DNA from: DSWT01 sp035373625
GTDB lineage: Bacteria > Chloroflexota > Anaerolineae > B4-G1 > SLSP01
DNA length: 64,000 nt
Reading direction: 5' to 3'
Assembly (NCBI GenBank): GCA_035373625.1
Contig: DAOSNS010000008.1
Coordinates: forward strand, 62,001-126,000
Below, one piece after another: positions 35,713 through 46,200 of the stretch. The notes beneath the pieces are model-generated. The model had not been told where the DNA came from. It was given only the letters and a program-made list of their open reading frames with translations, and made no database searches. Numbering within the stretch: position 1 is the stretch's first letter; every line of letters starts with the position of its first letter. Made by a program: the position numbers and the translations under genes.

Positions 35713-37134
35713 ATGAGCACAAAAAACCGCAATGCCGCGCCGGTGTGGGTCATCGCGTTGGATGTCGTGATGATCAATGTGGCGATGGGATTGGCTTATG
35801 TGCTGCGCTATCGTTTGCAGTGGTTTGTGGATATTGTCTTCGATGCGCCGTTTCGTGCTTATCTCCCTTTCTCCGCGCTTTTTTCGGTCGTTGTTCCGCT
35901 TGTTCTCTGGATCAATAAAGCCTATAGCCACTGGCGCGGACGGGTGTGGATTGATCAGGTTTACCAGGTCGCCACAGCCGTCGCAACGGCCGTTGTGATC
36001 GCCCTCGCGGTCGCTTTTGCTTTCCGGCCATTGGTCTACTCGCGGCTGCTGCTTTTGGAAGCCGGCTTCTTTATGATCGTCTTGCTGGCATTAGGGCGCG
36101 CGCTGGCCTTGTTGATTCAGGCGCACCTGCGACGTAAGGGGATCGGCGTCCGGCGCACACTGATCGTCGGCGCCGGTGAGGTAGGACGCCGGGTGATGCG
36201 AACGCTGGTGGCGCGGCCGGATTTGGGTTATGAGATTGTCGGCTATGTGGACGACAACCCGGATAAAGGTGAAAGTAGCCTTGGTCGCATCAAGGGGCTG
36301 GGTGATCTCGATCAGCTCCCACGGATCATTGACGCCGAGAAAGTAGATGAAGTCATCATCACCCTGCCTTGGGCCTATCAGCGGCGCATTTTGAACATCC
36401 TGCGCGAGTGCGAACGGCGCAATGTGGCGGCGCGGCTGGTCCCCGACTTGTTTCAGATGAGCCTGAGCCGTGTCGAGGTGAGCGATCTGGGTGGTGTGCC
36501 GCTTATCGAGGTCCACGAAATCGCCTTTAGCCCGGTCGCGCTGATCATCAAACGGCTGATGGACCTCGTGGTGGCCAGTCTGGGGCTGTTGCTGGGATGG
36601 CCGCTTTTGCTGCTCATCGCCTTGCTGATTAAATGTGATTCGCCGGGGCCGGTGTTGTTCAAACAAGAACGGGTAGGCAAGAATCTCAAACGCTTCACCA
36701 TTTACAAATTCCGTTCGATGCGGGTGGGTGCCGAAGAGGAGCTGGAAGAGCTGAAAGAAGCGATCGGACACGACGACGTGACGTTCAAAATGCGCGACGA
36801 CCCACGGGTGACACGGGTGGGACGTTTCCTGCGGCGCACCAGCCTGGACGAACTACCGCAGCTCGTCAATATCCTGCGCGGAGAGATGAGCCTCGTTGGC
36901 CCGCGTCCCCCCATCCCCGCCGAGGTGGAGCAGTATCAGCCCTGGCACATGAAGCGTCTGACCGTCCCCCCCGGCCTGACCGGCCTGTGGCAAGCCAGCG
37001 GGCGCAGCGAACTGACTTTTGATGAGATGGTCCTGTTGGATTTGTACTACATTGAGCACTGGTCACCGTGGCTTGATATTGCCATTATGGTGCGTACCAT
37101 TCCCAAAGTGCTTTTAGGTGACGGTGCGTATTGA
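35713..37134 (+). CDS. Polyprenyl-phosphate sugar phosphotransferase (second)
   Basis: The product has 473 residues: four N-terminal helices, a Rossmann CoA_binding_3 domain (LIVGAGEVGRRVMRTL, YVDDNPDKG), and a PglC/WbaP catalytic domain from about residue 280 with KFRSMRVGAEEE, RRTSLDELPQLVNIL, MSLVGPRPPIP and PGLTGLWQASGRSE. A GAGAGGTG ribosome site precedes the ATG. It would prime the lipid carrier for a glycan different from that of the locus at 1-23 kb. It is a homologue of the enzyme at 20550 but clearly diverged from it. Confidence 0.92.
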   Translation: MSTKNRNAAPVWVIALDVVMINVAMGLAYVLRYRLQWFVDIVFDAPFRAYLPFSALFSVVVPLVLWINKAYSHWRGRVWIDQVYQVATAVATAVVIALAVAFAFRPLVYSRLLLLEAGFFMIVLLALGRALALLIQAHLRRKGIGVRRTLIVGAGEVGRRVMRTLVARPDLGYEIVGYVDDNPDKGESSLGRIKGLGDLDQLPRIIDAEKVDEVIITLPWAYQRRILNILRECERRNVAARLVPDLFQMSLSRVEVSDLGGVPLIEVHEIAFSPVALIIKRLMDLVVASLGLLLGWPLLLLIALLIKCDSPGPVLFKQERVGKNLKRFTIYKFRSMRVGAEEELEELKEAIGHDDVTFKMRDDPRVTRVGRFLRRTSLDELPQLVNILRGEMSLVGPRPPIPAEVEQYQPWHMKRLTVPPGLTGLWQASGRSELTFDEMVLLDLYYIEHWSPWLDIAIMVRTIPKVLLGDGAY

Positions 37135-37155
37135 CATTCGACCGAGGTAAAAAAT

Positions 37156-38349
37156 ATGCATTCCTCTCTGGTTGAACTTACGGCTGAAGAGCAACAAGCA
37201 ATGCTCGATTTTCTCCGCGCCCTGGTGCGAACCCCTAGCTTTTCCGGGGATGAAGGCGCCGTCGCGGCGTTGGTGATGGCGGAAATGCGACGCCTGGGTT
37301 TCGATGATGTGTGGATGGACGCGGCGGGAAACGTGGTGGGGCGTGTCGGACCGCAAAATGGCCCCGCGCTCATGCTTAACAGTCACATGGATACGGTCAA
37401 AATTGCCGATCCCGACGCCTGGAACGTGGATCCGTTTGGTGCCGAAATCCGCGAAGGACGCCTTTACGGATTGGGGGCGTGTGACATGAAAAGCGGCCTC
37501 GCGGCGACCGTGTATGCTGCCGGATTGTTGAAAAAGCGTGGTGTCGCCCTGCAGGGGCCACTGCTGGTGGCCTGCGTCGTCCTTGAAGAACCCGCCGAGG
37601 GGACGGGCACACGGACGCTGTTTGAGGAGGATGGCCTGCATCCCGATTGGGTCGTCATTGCCGAGCCGTCACATCTCCAAATCGTGCGTGGGCAGCGTGG
37701 CCACGTGGAGATGACGTTGACCGTCAAAGGTCGCTCGGCGCACTCTTCGGCGCCTGAACTCGGGCGCAACGCCATTTACGGCGCCGCGCGTCTGATCTTC
37801 AACCTGGAAATCCTGGCCGGACAGTTGGCGGATGATCCCTTCCTGGGGCCGGGCGTGCTTGCCGTCACCGACATCCGCTCGAACGCCGTCAGCCGCAACG
37901 CCATTCCCGACCGCTGCGAGATGACCCTGGATCGGCGTTTGACCATCGGCGAAACCGAGGCGATGGCGGTGCTGGAAATTCAGCGCATCATCACCCGTGA
38001 AGGCGCCAATGCGGAAGTGCGTGTGATCGAGGAAGAGGTAACAACACACACCGGTAAGGTCTATCGCGTGCGGCGGGCGTCGCTGCCGTGGGCTTTGGAG
38101 GAACGTCACCCGTTGGTGAAGGCCATGGCGCAGGCCGTGCGAACGGTTGGCCTGCGCCCGACTATGACACGCTGGCATTTTGCGACAGAAGGCGCGTATA
38201 CCGCCGCCGTGGCGCAGGTGCCTACCGTCGGCTTCGGACCGGGCAATCCTGCATTACCACACACCGTCAACGAATACGTCGAAATCGGGCAGGTCTACGC
38301 CGCCGCGCAGGTCTATGCTGCACTGGGGATGCAACTGCTGGCAGGCTAA
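37156..38349 (+). CDS. M20 family metallohydrolase, YgeY-like
   Basis: The product has 397 residues. Metal ligands are H77 and D79 (NSHMDTV), the bridging Asp in GACDMKSG, Glu-Glu in VLEEPAEGTG, and the C-terminal His near GNPALPHTVNEYV. A dimerisation lid domain begins around 185 (GQRGHVEMTLTVKGRSAHSS). YgeY proteins are found with selenium-dependent or other molybdenum hydroxylases in purine-use gene clusters. Here a molybdenum hydroxylase lies 1 kb away on the other strand, which supports that link. The substrate is unknown. Confidence 0.85.
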   Translation: MHSSLVELTAEEQQAMLDFLRALVRTPSFSGDEGAVAALVMAEMRRLGFDDVWMDAAGNVVGRVGPQNGPALMLNSHMDTVKIADPDAWNVDPFGAEIREGRLYGLGACDMKSGLAATVYAAGLLKKRGVALQGPLLVACVVLEEPAEGTGTRTLFEEDGLHPDWVVIAEPSHLQIVRGQRGHVEMTLTVKGRSAHSSAPELGRNAIYGAARLIFNLEILAGQLADDPFLGPGVLAVTDIRSNAVSRNAIPDRCEMTLDRRLTIGETEAMAVLEIQRIITREGANAEVRVIEEEVTTHTGKVYRVRRASLPWALEERHPLVKAMAQAVRTVGLRPTMTRWHFATEGAYTAAVAQVPTVGFGPGNPALPHTVNEYVEIGQVYAAAQVYAALGMQLLAG

Positions 38350-38436
38350 GCCTAAACGCTTGGGTTGACACAGAATTCGGAGTGCCGGTGGTTGGATGAA
38401 GGTAACATTCAAACGGATTTTCAAGGGAGGATTTCC

Positions 38437-39333
38437 GTGGTTGATTTTTATGTCTCACCGGATATTCAACAAGCTATAGATGCCGGGCAGCCGCTTGTCG
38501 CGCTGGAATCGGCGTTGATCACGCACGGGTTTGCTTACCCGGCGAATGTTGACATCACCCTGCGGATGGCCACGGCAATTCGCGCGGAGGGGGCGGTGCC
38601 GTGCGTCATCGGACTGTGGCGCGGCGTCATAACCATCGGACTGAGCGAAGCGCAGGTAGAGGCGCTGGCGACCGATAAAACGGCGGTCAAGGTGAGTGTG
38701 CGAGATCTCCCATTGGCGGGATTGCGTGGCGTCCACGGCGGCACGACCGTCGCGGCGACGGCGTTACTGGCGCACCGCGCCGGGATTCGTGTCTTTGCGA
38801 CCGGCGGCATCGGCGGGGTGCATCGCGGGCACCCGGAGGACATTTCCGCCGACTTGCCGGTACTGGCCTCCACGCCGTTGATCGTCGTGTGCGCGGGCGC
38901 GAAGTCCATCCTCGACCTGCCGCGCACACTGGAATACCTGGAAACCTGGGGGGTGCCGGTGTTGGGCTGGCAAACCGACGAATTCCCGGCCTTCTACAGT
39001 CGGGTGTCCGGCCTTAAAGTGGATCTGCGCGTCGAAGAGGCAACGCAAGTGGCGGAGGTATTTCGCGTCCAGCGGGCGCTGGCGCTATCGCAAGGGATGC
39101 TGGTGACCGTCCCGGTTCCTATCGAGGATGAGATCCCCGCTGCGGACGTTGAGCCGCTCATCGCCCGGGCCGTCGCCGAGGCCGATGCTCAGGGCATCAC
39201 CGGCAAGGCCATTACGCCGTTTATCCTCGCCCGCATGGTCGCGCTCAGCGATGCGCGCACCAAACGCGCCAATGAGAGCCTGTTGGTCAACAACGCTTGC
39301 GTCGCGGCTCGCATTGCTTTGAGCCTCAAGTAG
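38437..39333 (+). CDS. psuG: Pseudouridine-5'-phosphate glycosidase
   Basis: The start is GTG at 38437 six bases after AGGGAGG, giving 298 residues; a longer frame from 38365 lacks a ribosome site. Family blocks are VALESALITHGF, GGTTVAATALLAHRAGI, FATGGIGGVHRG, CAGAKSILDLPRTLEYLET and GWQTDEFPAFY. The catalytic Lys is in GAKSILD. It splits pseudouridine 5'-phosphate into uracil and ribose 5-phosphate. The usual kinase partner PsuK is not adjacent; the nearest PfkB-family kinase is 11 kb away in a sugar cluster. Confidence 0.95.
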   Translation: MVDFYVSPDIQQAIDAGQPLVALESALITHGFAYPANVDITLRMATAIRAEGAVPCVIGLWRGVITIGLSEAQVEALATDKTAVKVSVRDLPLAGLRGVHGGTTVAATALLAHRAGIRVFATGGIGGVHRGHPEDISADLPVLASTPLIVVCAGAKSILDLPRTLEYLETWGVPVLGWQTDEFPAFYSRVSGLKVDLRVEEATQVAEVFRVQRALALSQGMLVTVPVPIEDEIPAADVEPLIARAVAEADAQGITGKAITPFILARMVALSDARTKRANESLLVNNACVAARIALSLK

Positions 39334-39354
39334 ACGCGGGCGACGTTCCAACGC

Positions 39355-41595
39355 TCAAATCACCCCCATCTTCTCCAGCAGATGCGCGGGTGTCATCGGC
39401 AGGCGGTCCGGGCGGATACCCACGGCGCGATAGATGGCGTTGGCGATGGCGGCGGGCGGCGGGACAATCGGTGGTTCACCCACGCCACGCACGCCGAACG
39501 GGTGCTCTGGATACGGCACCTCGACGATCACCGTCTCGATCAACGGTACATCCAGAGCCGTGGGAATTTTGTAATCGAGGAAGTTGGCGTTGAGCATTTG
39601 CCCCTTCTCGTTGTAGGCGTAGCCCTCATAAAGCGCCCAGCCGATGCCCTGTGTCGCGCCACCCTGCATCTGGCCTTCGACCATGGCCGGATGGACGGCC
39701 CGACCCACATCCTGCACGACGGTATAGCGCAACAATGTCACCTTGCCCGTTTCGGGATCTACCTCCACATCGGCGATCTGTGTGCTGAACCCTGCGCCCC
39801 ATTGTGGCACATCCACATTGACAAGGCTGCTGACGGCGCCCCCGAATCTGGTCACAAGCTGCGCCAGTTCTGCGAAGGTGAAACGGAACTCGTTGCCGGC
39901 GGAAAATACGCCCTGGGCATAGGTCACGTTTTCCACGGGGACATCCCACAGCTCTGCTGCGCGCCTCCGCATCTGCGCAATGATGTCCTGGGCCGCTTTG
40001 ATCGCCGCAATGCCGGTGGCGTAGGTGGTGCGGCTCCCCGCGCTCACGTCGGCGTAACCGGTCGTGTCGGTGTCGCCCACACCCGGTTTGATCCGTTCCG
40101 GCGGTAATTCCAGGGCCTCGGCGGCCTGCATGGCGAGGGTCGTGCGCGTGCCGCTCAAGTCCACCGAACTGGTGACCAGGTTCACGGTCCCGTCCCCGTT
40201 GACGGTGAGAGTGCAGCTTGAACGCCCGCCCCAGTTGCCCCAATAGCCGTGTGCCACGCCGCGTCCGCGTCGCATTCCCGGCCGGGGATCACCCAATGGA
40301 GCGTTGTAATGCGCGCAGGCGCGCGCAGCTTCGAGCGTCTCGATACCGCCGATGTGGCCGTGTGTTCCGCCGTCGAGGCGCACATCGCCCTCTTTGGCGT
40401 GATTGCGCAGGCGGAATTCGATGGGGTCGAGGCCCAATTTTTCGGCCAATTCGTCAATCACCGTTTCAGCGGCGAAATTGGCCGGTGTGGCTCCCGGCGC
40501 GCGGTATGAAGAGACGCGGGGGCCGTTTGTCACCACGTCGTAACCGTCAATTTGCCCGTTGGGGATGGCGTACGGTCCGAACATCACGTTGGCGCCGGAA
40601 CCGACCGGTGAGCCGGGATATGCGCCGGCGGCGTAGTACAACTCGGCCTGGGCTGCGGTGATGCGCCCATCGCGCGTGGCGCCCATTTTCACACGGAAGG
40701 CGGCCCCGGAACTCGGCCCGGTCGCCATGAAGACATCCGGGCGGGGCATGGTCACTTTGACCGGGCGCCGCGCTTTGCGGGCCAGTAATGCGGCGACGAC
40801 ATCCACATAACTGGTGTTTTTGCCGCCAAAAGCTCCGCCGACCTCCGTGGGCACGACGCGCACGCAGGCCAGCGGCAGGTGTAACAGCCAGGCCACGTGA
40901 TCGCGCACGGCAAACGATCCCTGCGTGGTGGTGTAAATCGTCAGTGTGCCGGTGTCGCTCCAGGTGGCGGTGGCGGCGTGGCTTTCGATGTAGCCCTGGT
41001 GGACGGTGACGGTGCGGAATTCGCGCTCGACGATGACATCGGCCTCGGCGAAGCCGCGCGCCGGATCCCCTTTCACATACCGGAAGTGCTCGGCGATATT
41101 GCTTGGCTTGTCGCTGCGTCCGGCAGGCGAACGGGTGCGCATCTCTTCGTGCAGGATGGGGGCATCGTCGCGCATGGCCTCCAGCACGTCCGTCACCGCC
41201 GGCAGCACCTCGTACTTGACGACAATGAGCCGGGCCGCTGCTTCGGCGATGGTCGGGGTGCGCGCGGCGACGGCGGCGACCGCCTGCCCCGCATAGAGCA
41301 CTTTATCGCCGGCGAGGGTGTTGTCGCGCGCGTACCGTTGATCGGTATCTTCCGCCGGGGGCAAATCTGCCGCCGTGACGACCGCGTAGACGCCCGGCAG
41401 GGTTTCGGCGCGGCTTGTGTCTATGGAAAGGATGCGCGCATGCGCGTGGGGACTGCGCAAGACAAAGCCGTAGAGCATCCCCGGCAACGTCACATCCGGC
41501 CCGAAAACGGCCTTGCCGGTCACTTTGTCTGCACCGTCGTAGCGGGGCAGGCGTTCGCCGATGACGTTGAACGGTTTTTTATCGGGTGTGGTCAT
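39355..41595 (-). CDS. Molybdenum hydroxylase large subunit (xanthine dehydrogenase family)
   Basis: The product has 746 residues. The N-terminal a/b hammerhead has GERLPRYDGADKVTGKAVFG. Molybdopterin-binding segments are GGAFGGKNTSY, SSYRAPGATPANFAAETV and GGATQGIGWALYEGY. The catalytic base Glu lies in GVRGVGEPPIVPPPAAIANA. The CO dehydrogenase form I signature AYxCSFR is absent, so CO is not the substrate; a purine or other heterocycle is more likely. It ends an FAD, Fe-S, Mo subunit operon on the minus strand. Confidence 0.92.
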   Translation of the reverse strand: MTTPDKKPFNVIGERLPRYDGADKVTGKAVFGPDVTLPGMLYGFVLRSPHAHARILSIDTSRAETLPGVYAVVTAADLPPAEDTDQRYARDNTLAGDKVLYAGQAVAAVAARTPTIAEAAARLIVVKYEVLPAVTDVLEAMRDDAPILHEEMRTRSPAGRSDKPSNIAEHFRYVKGDPARGFAEADVIVEREFRTVTVHQGYIESHAATATWSDTGTLTIYTTTQGSFAVRDHVAWLLHLPLACVRVVPTEVGGAFGGKNTSYVDVVAALLARKARRPVKVTMPRPDVFMATGPSSGAAFRVKMGATRDGRITAAQAELYYAAGAYPGSPVGSGANVMFGPYAIPNGQIDGYDVVTNGPRVSSYRAPGATPANFAAETVIDELAEKLGLDPIEFRLRNHAKEGDVRLDGGTHGHIGGIETLEAARACAHYNAPLGDPRPGMRRGRGVAHGYWGNWGGRSSCTLTVNGDGTVNLVTSSVDLSGTRTTLAMQAAEALELPPERIKPGVGDTDTTGYADVSAGSRTTYATGIAAIKAAQDIIAQMRRRAAELWDVPVENVTYAQGVFSAGNEFRFTFAELAQLVTRFGGAVSSLVNVDVPQWGAGFSTQIADVEVDPETGKVTLLRYTVVQDVGRAVHPAMVEGQMQGGATQGIGWALYEGYAYNEKGQMLNANFLDYKIPTALDVPLIETVIVEVPYPEHPFGVRGVGEPPIVPPPAAIANAIYRAVGIRPDRLPMTPAHLLEKMGVI

Positions 41596-41616
41596 ACGTT
41601 TATCTCCTTCAAAAAT

Positions 41617-41674
41617 GCCAACGGATCGAACGGATTTTTCTTTTCAATCCATTTCATCCGTTGAATCCGTTGAC
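41617..41674. repeat. GTCAACGGAT-type palindromic repeat (copy 1)
   Basis: CAACGGATCGAACGGAT (41619-41635) faces ATCCGTTGAATCCGTTGAC (41656-41674). It is related to 56138-56193. It lies between two subunit genes of the hydroxylase operon, followed by short GCGAATC-like units to 41760. Confidence 0.65.
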
Positions 41675-41756
41675 AAATTTTCGTGCTTGTATAATGTGCG
41701 ATAGCCCCGCCGTCTCCCTGGAAATCAGCGAATCAGCAAACCGGCGAATTGGCGAA

Positions 41757-42254
41757 TCAGTGGATGGATGAATCGGCGACGCTGCTTAGATGGTCGGCAG
41801 CAATTTGCACGGCGCGGACGATTTTATCGTAGCCGGTGCAGCGACACAGGTTGCCCGACAGCCAGGCGCGAATTTGCGTTTCGCTGGGATGGGGTTCACG
41901 GTCGAGCAACGCTTTCGTGGCAATGAGAATCCCCGGTGTACAAAAGCCACATTGGAATCCATCTGCCTCGAGGAACGCTTGCTGGATGGGATGGAGTCCA
42001 CGCCAATCCGCCAACCCTTCGACCGTCGTGACATTGCGCCCTTGAATTTCGACCCCGAGCACCAGACACGAGTTCACCAGTTGCCCATCCAACAAGACGC
42101 TGCATGCGCCGCAATTGCCGTCGTTGCAACCCTCCTTTGTGCCGGTTAGCCCCAGAATGTCGCGCAGACATTCGAGCAGGCTTTGCTGGGGTTCGCAAAG
42201 AAATTCGACGGCTTCACCGTTGATCGTGGCGGAAACGAGGGTTTTGTTAGTCAT
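41757..42254 (-). CDS. Molybdenum hydroxylase [2Fe-2S] subunit
   Basis: The start is ATG at 42254 behind AAAGGAGAAG, overlapping the FAD subunit end; the product has 165 residues. The plant-type cluster has EGCNDGNCGACSVLLDG and NSCL. The second cluster has QCGFCTPG and LCRCTGY. It passes electrons from the Mo site to FAD. The last codons lie in a short repeat tract (CCGATTCATCC region). Confidence 0.94.
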   Translation of the reverse strand: MTNKTLVSATINGEAVEFLCEPQQSLLECLRDILGLTGTKEGCNDGNCGACSVLLDGQLVNSCLVLGVEIQGRNVTTVEGLADWRGLHPIQQAFLEADGFQCGFCTPGILIATKALLDREPHPSETQIRAWLSGNLCRCTGYDKIVRAVQIAADHLSSVADSSIH

Positions 42255-43134
42255 GGCAGGCTTCTCCTTTCGCGCGTTGATAGGCTCCGTGTAGCGCACG
42301 GCGGGTCAGAACGCCGACCAGGTGACGGCGTTGCGCGGCCGTGCCGCGCACATCGCTGATAGGGCGTGCGGCTTCCTGTGCCAGCGCGGCTGCTGCGGCG
42401 AAGGCTTCGTCGGTGGGCGCCGCGCCGACGAGTGCTTTCCCTGCGGCTTCGACAAACAACGGCGTTGGGGCGACGGCCGAAAGGGCAATCCGCGCATCGG
42501 CGATGGTTGTGCCGTCGGCATCCAATGCCAGCCACACACCGGCCCCGGCCACGGCGATGTCCATTTCGCCGCGTGGTGTGAAGTGCAGGTAGCGCGCGCC
42601 GCTGTGCGGTGTGGGGGACGGGAGCCGCAGGGAGACGAGCAGTTCGCCGGGACGGAGCACGGTTTTCCCCGGCGCGGTGCAGAACGCAGCGACGGGAATG
42701 TTACGGGTACCTTGCGGTCCGGCAATCGTCGCCGTCGCGGCGAGGACGATGAGCGCAGGGATGGAGTCGCCGCTGGGCGCGGCATTGCACAGGTTACCGC
42801 CGAGGGTGGCACGCCGCTGGATGGCCGCGCCGCCGATGAGGGACACCGCATCAACCAGGCCGGGGTAGTGCTGGCGCACGGCAGGATGATCACACAACCA
42901 CGCGCAAGTGACTGCCGCGCCGATAGTCAACCCCTCGACGGGGTCAAAGGTGATGTGGTTCAGTTCGGGGATCCGTTTGACATCCACCAACATCTCTGGA
43001 GCATACAGGCCGCGCCGCATCTGCACCAGAAGATCCGTTCCTCCGGCGAAGGGACGCGCTTCCCGGTGTGGATCGGCCAGCAGCGCCACCGCCTCCCCGA
43101 CGGATGCCGGTGCTTGATAAGCAAAAGGTTGCAT
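42247..43134 (-). CDS. Molybdenum hydroxylase FAD subunit
   Basis: The product has 295 residues of the CoxM/XdhB type. FAD-binding signatures are RPFAGGTDLLVQM and RRATLGGNLCNAAPSGDSIPALIVL. The C-terminal CO dehydrogenase flavoprotein domain has RGTAAQRRHLVGVLTRRAL. It is the first gene of the operon and its start ATG is preceded by AGGAGG-like AGGAC. Upstream lies a 7-bp repeat tract and the ATPase-TPR gene. Confidence 0.93.
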   Translation of the reverse strand: MQPFAYQAPASVGEAVALLADPHREARPFAGGTDLLVQMRRGLYAPEMLVDVKRIPELNHITFDPVEGLTIGAAVTCAWLCDHPAVRQHYPGLVDAVSLIGGAAIQRRATLGGNLCNAAPSGDSIPALIVLAATATIAGPQGTRNIPVAAFCTAPGKTVLRPGELLVSLRLPSPTPHSGARYLHFTPRGEMDIAVAGAGVWLALDADGTTIADARIALSAVAPTPLFVEAAGKALVGAAPTDEAFAAAAALAQEAARPISDVRGTAAQRRHLVGVLTRRALHGAYQRAKGEACHD

Positions 43135-43149
43135 AAGTGTCCTCCTAAA

Positions 43150-43247
43150 AATGGCGAATGGTGAATGGCGAATGGCAGATCACCAATTGCCGATTCCTAA
43201 TCCCCACTTCCCAATCCCCAGTCCTTAATCCCCAATCCCTAATCCTC
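43150..43247. repeat. 7-bp tandem repeat tract
   Basis: There are 14 contiguous units, first AATGGCG-like, then AATCCCC/AATCCCT. The tract fills the gap and supplies the stop codon of the ATPase-TPR gene (43239-43241). Confidence 0.8.
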
Positions 43248-46200
43248 CGTCAGCAATGCCTGGAAGCGCTTGTTGCCGCGGATGAAGTCGAAGTCGCTGT
43301 CGCGCTGGGCCATGGTGCGGTAACGGGGATTAAGCTCGATTGCCTTTTCCAGCCAGGTGCAGGCCACGCTGGCGTTGTTCATCAGACCGGCGGCGCAGGC
43401 GGCGTTGTAATAGGCCGTGGCATATTGCGGATTGGCGATCACCGCTTGCCGATATTCGGCGATGGCCTGCGCGTACTGTTTCAAGCGCACATAGCACAGC
43501 CCCCGGTTGTTGTAGGCCACGGCGTAATGGGGATCGAGCGTGACGGCCTGCGTGTAATCTTCCAATGCCTGCGCGTATTGCTGCAAGCGCATGTATGCCT
43601 GCCCGCGATAGTTGTAGGCGATGGCATTTTCGGGATTGAGCGCGATGGCCTGATTGTAATCGGCGATAGCGTGCTGGTACTCTTCCTGTGCTGCGTAGGT
43701 CAGTCCCCGGTTGAGGTAAGCGTCGGCATAGTCGGGGTCGCGCAGAATGGCCTGATCGTAATCCGCGAGGGCGCGCGCATAGTCTTTGTGGTGATAATAC
43801 ACGTTGCCCCGGCTGTTGTAAGCCAGCGGATCATCGGGATTGAGGGCGATAGCTTGATTGTAATCGGCCAGCGCCTGCTCGAAAGTGCCCTGCCGCGCAT
43901 AGATCAGTCCTCGATTGTAGTAAGCGTCCGCGTGTTGGGGATCGAGTTCGATGACCCGACTGAAGTCGGCGGCGGCCTGTTCATAATATTGACGTTGGGC
44001 GTAGGCCAGCCCGCGATCGTAGTACGCCTGGGTACAGGTTGGGTCGAGCGCGAGTGCCTGGTTGAATTCCCGGATGGCCTTCTCGTATTCCCCCATGTTG
44101 AGATAAATGGCAGCGCGGCGCAGGTAGTCGGAAGTTGGGGATACAGAGTCAGGCGTCGGGGACGCTTCCGGCGTTTCCGGGGTAGGAGTGGGGAGTACAG
44201 AGTCGGGGGTAGGGGAGACCTCCGGCGCTTCCAGCTCCTGGGTGATGAGAGGTTCTGCGGGCGCGGTTTGGGATTCGGCGACCTTTGGCGTGACGGCTTC
44301 CGGCGGCCCGGCGAGGTCTTCTTTCATCGGCGTCTCTTTGACCTGCAACCGTGGGATGGGCACGGTTTTGGCTTCTCGATCCACGTCGGGCAACGGCTCC
44401 GGCATCACCTCTGGCGGGGAGGGCATGGCCTCGTGCTTGAGTTCCGCGACCTTGAAAGGCGTCTCTTTTTGCGTACCCTCAGGCGCTGCCTCGGCTACGG
44501 CAATGGTGGGTTCGGGGATGATCTCCTCCGGTGCGGGTGTCTCTAGCACCACTTCGGCCGCCGGTTCGGGCATTTCCGGCACGGCTTCGATTTCCGGTTC
44601 GGGCATTTCCGACACCGTCTCGGCTTCCGGTTCGGGTGTTTCGACCGTGGGTTCTGCCTCCGGCATGGGGGCAAAGCGTCCCAGCCGCGCCAGGACGATT
44701 CGGCGAATCTCCTGGATTTCACGCTGCGCCGCTGCACTGAGGTCCTCGCGTTGGGCACAGGTTTCGCAGAACGTCAGCGCCGCCTCCCAGTCCTGATGTT
44801 CGAGCGCGTGCCAGCCATCGTGTAGCAGAGTGTTCCATTCACCGACGATATTGGGCGTCAACTGTGCTTCGGCGGCCTCTTGCCACGTCGCGGCGATCTC
44901 GCCGGCCAGGGGGTAGTAGATCCGCAAAGCTCCCAGGAAGGTCTCCACACCCTCCTGGATGGTTTGTACGTCCCGCAGCATCAGCCCGTGATACAGCGCT
45001 TCGAGTTTGTCGCCGCGCCAACGCGCATCACGGTACAGCGTGAGGCCGCCGTTTCCGGCACTACGGCGCCGGTACCGGTAATAGTCGTGGAGCCGCGTGT
45101 GGGCGCTTTGGACAAGCGCGGGCATCTGTTGTTGGGCGAAAGCAAGCAGGCGGCGGCGCAGTTCCGGGTGATAACGCCCATATCCCGGCTGTTTGATCAC
45201 CAGCGGGGATTCGAGCAACCATTGGACCAACGCGGCATCGCTGCTATCGGTGGCGACCCGGACGACATCCGCATCCAGGCGGCGCGCGACAGCGCATTGC
45301 AGGACGATATCGCGGCGTTCCGGCGGTTCGAGCCATTTGAGGTAGCGATCCACAGGCGTCAGCGCCAGGTCGCCGGCGCTTCCCCCTGTGGCGCTCGCCA
45401 GCAGGCGCACCATCACCGGCAATCGCTCCGAGAAAGTGAGAATGTCGTTCACACGGTCGGCATCGGCAACGCCGGCGGAAGCCAGACAGGCACGGGTTTC
45501 TGCTTCGGTGAAGGGTGGCAGCTCGAAAATAGCCATCACCGGACGGAAGGCCGTCCACGTCTCATCCGGCGGCTGCGTCCCTGCCAGCGCCACCCAGATA
45601 TTGGTGCGCATCTCGTAGCGCGTGAGCCAGTCCTGCAACCACCCTTGCAGGTGCGGGGCGAGATGTTCCCAGTCATCGAAGCACAAGAGCATCGGGCGCA
45701 CGGTTGCCCAGGCGTTCATATCCTTGACGAAAATCTGGGTCAATGTTTCGACCGGCGTTTTGACCAGGGCGATTTTGGTCGGGTTGCCAAAACGCTCAAA
45801 CAGGTACTTGTTCCACGCCTCGGTGCGCACCTCCTGCGCCTCGGCGATGTCACCGAGCAAATCGAAGACGCCGGCGGGCGTGTTGAAATCCTCGGCAACC
45901 ATGCGTGTACAGACGGTGTATTCCTCGTAACGTTCTTCAAAGGCGGTGAACGGCGTTCCGGCTGCAGCGAATTGCTGCGCCATACCGAGCAGCGTTTGCA
46001 GGATGGTCTGTTCGCGGATGGCTGTGGCCTGCGCTGCGTCCACCTGGACGGTCACGGCGTTGTGCTCCTGGGCGATGGTGTGATATTGTGACAGCAGTGC
46101 ACTTTTGCCGATGCCATCCGGTCCGTGGACGGCGAAAATGAGATAAGCGGGAACCTGATACAAAAAGTTAAGGCGGAATAATTCCTGTTCACGTTCGCGC

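Noticed and set aside
38365..38436. N-terminal extension of PsuG
   Set aside because: No ribosome site precedes it, whereas GTG at 38437 has AGGGAGG at ideal distance and gives the usual protein length.
39382..42149. Plus-strand open frames opposite the molybdenum hydroxylase genes
   Set aside because: They are antisense shadows in GC-rich DNA; the minus-strand frames carry all conserved motifs.
39355..43134. Aerobic carbon monoxide dehydrogenase (coxMSL)
   Set aside because: The subunit order fits, but the large subunit has SSYRAPG instead of the AYxCSFR active-site loop.
44880..46091. 403-codon plus-strand frame opposite the ATPase-TPR gene
   Set aside because: It lies fully inside the ATPase-TPR coding region on the other strand, has no ribosome site and no recognisable domain.
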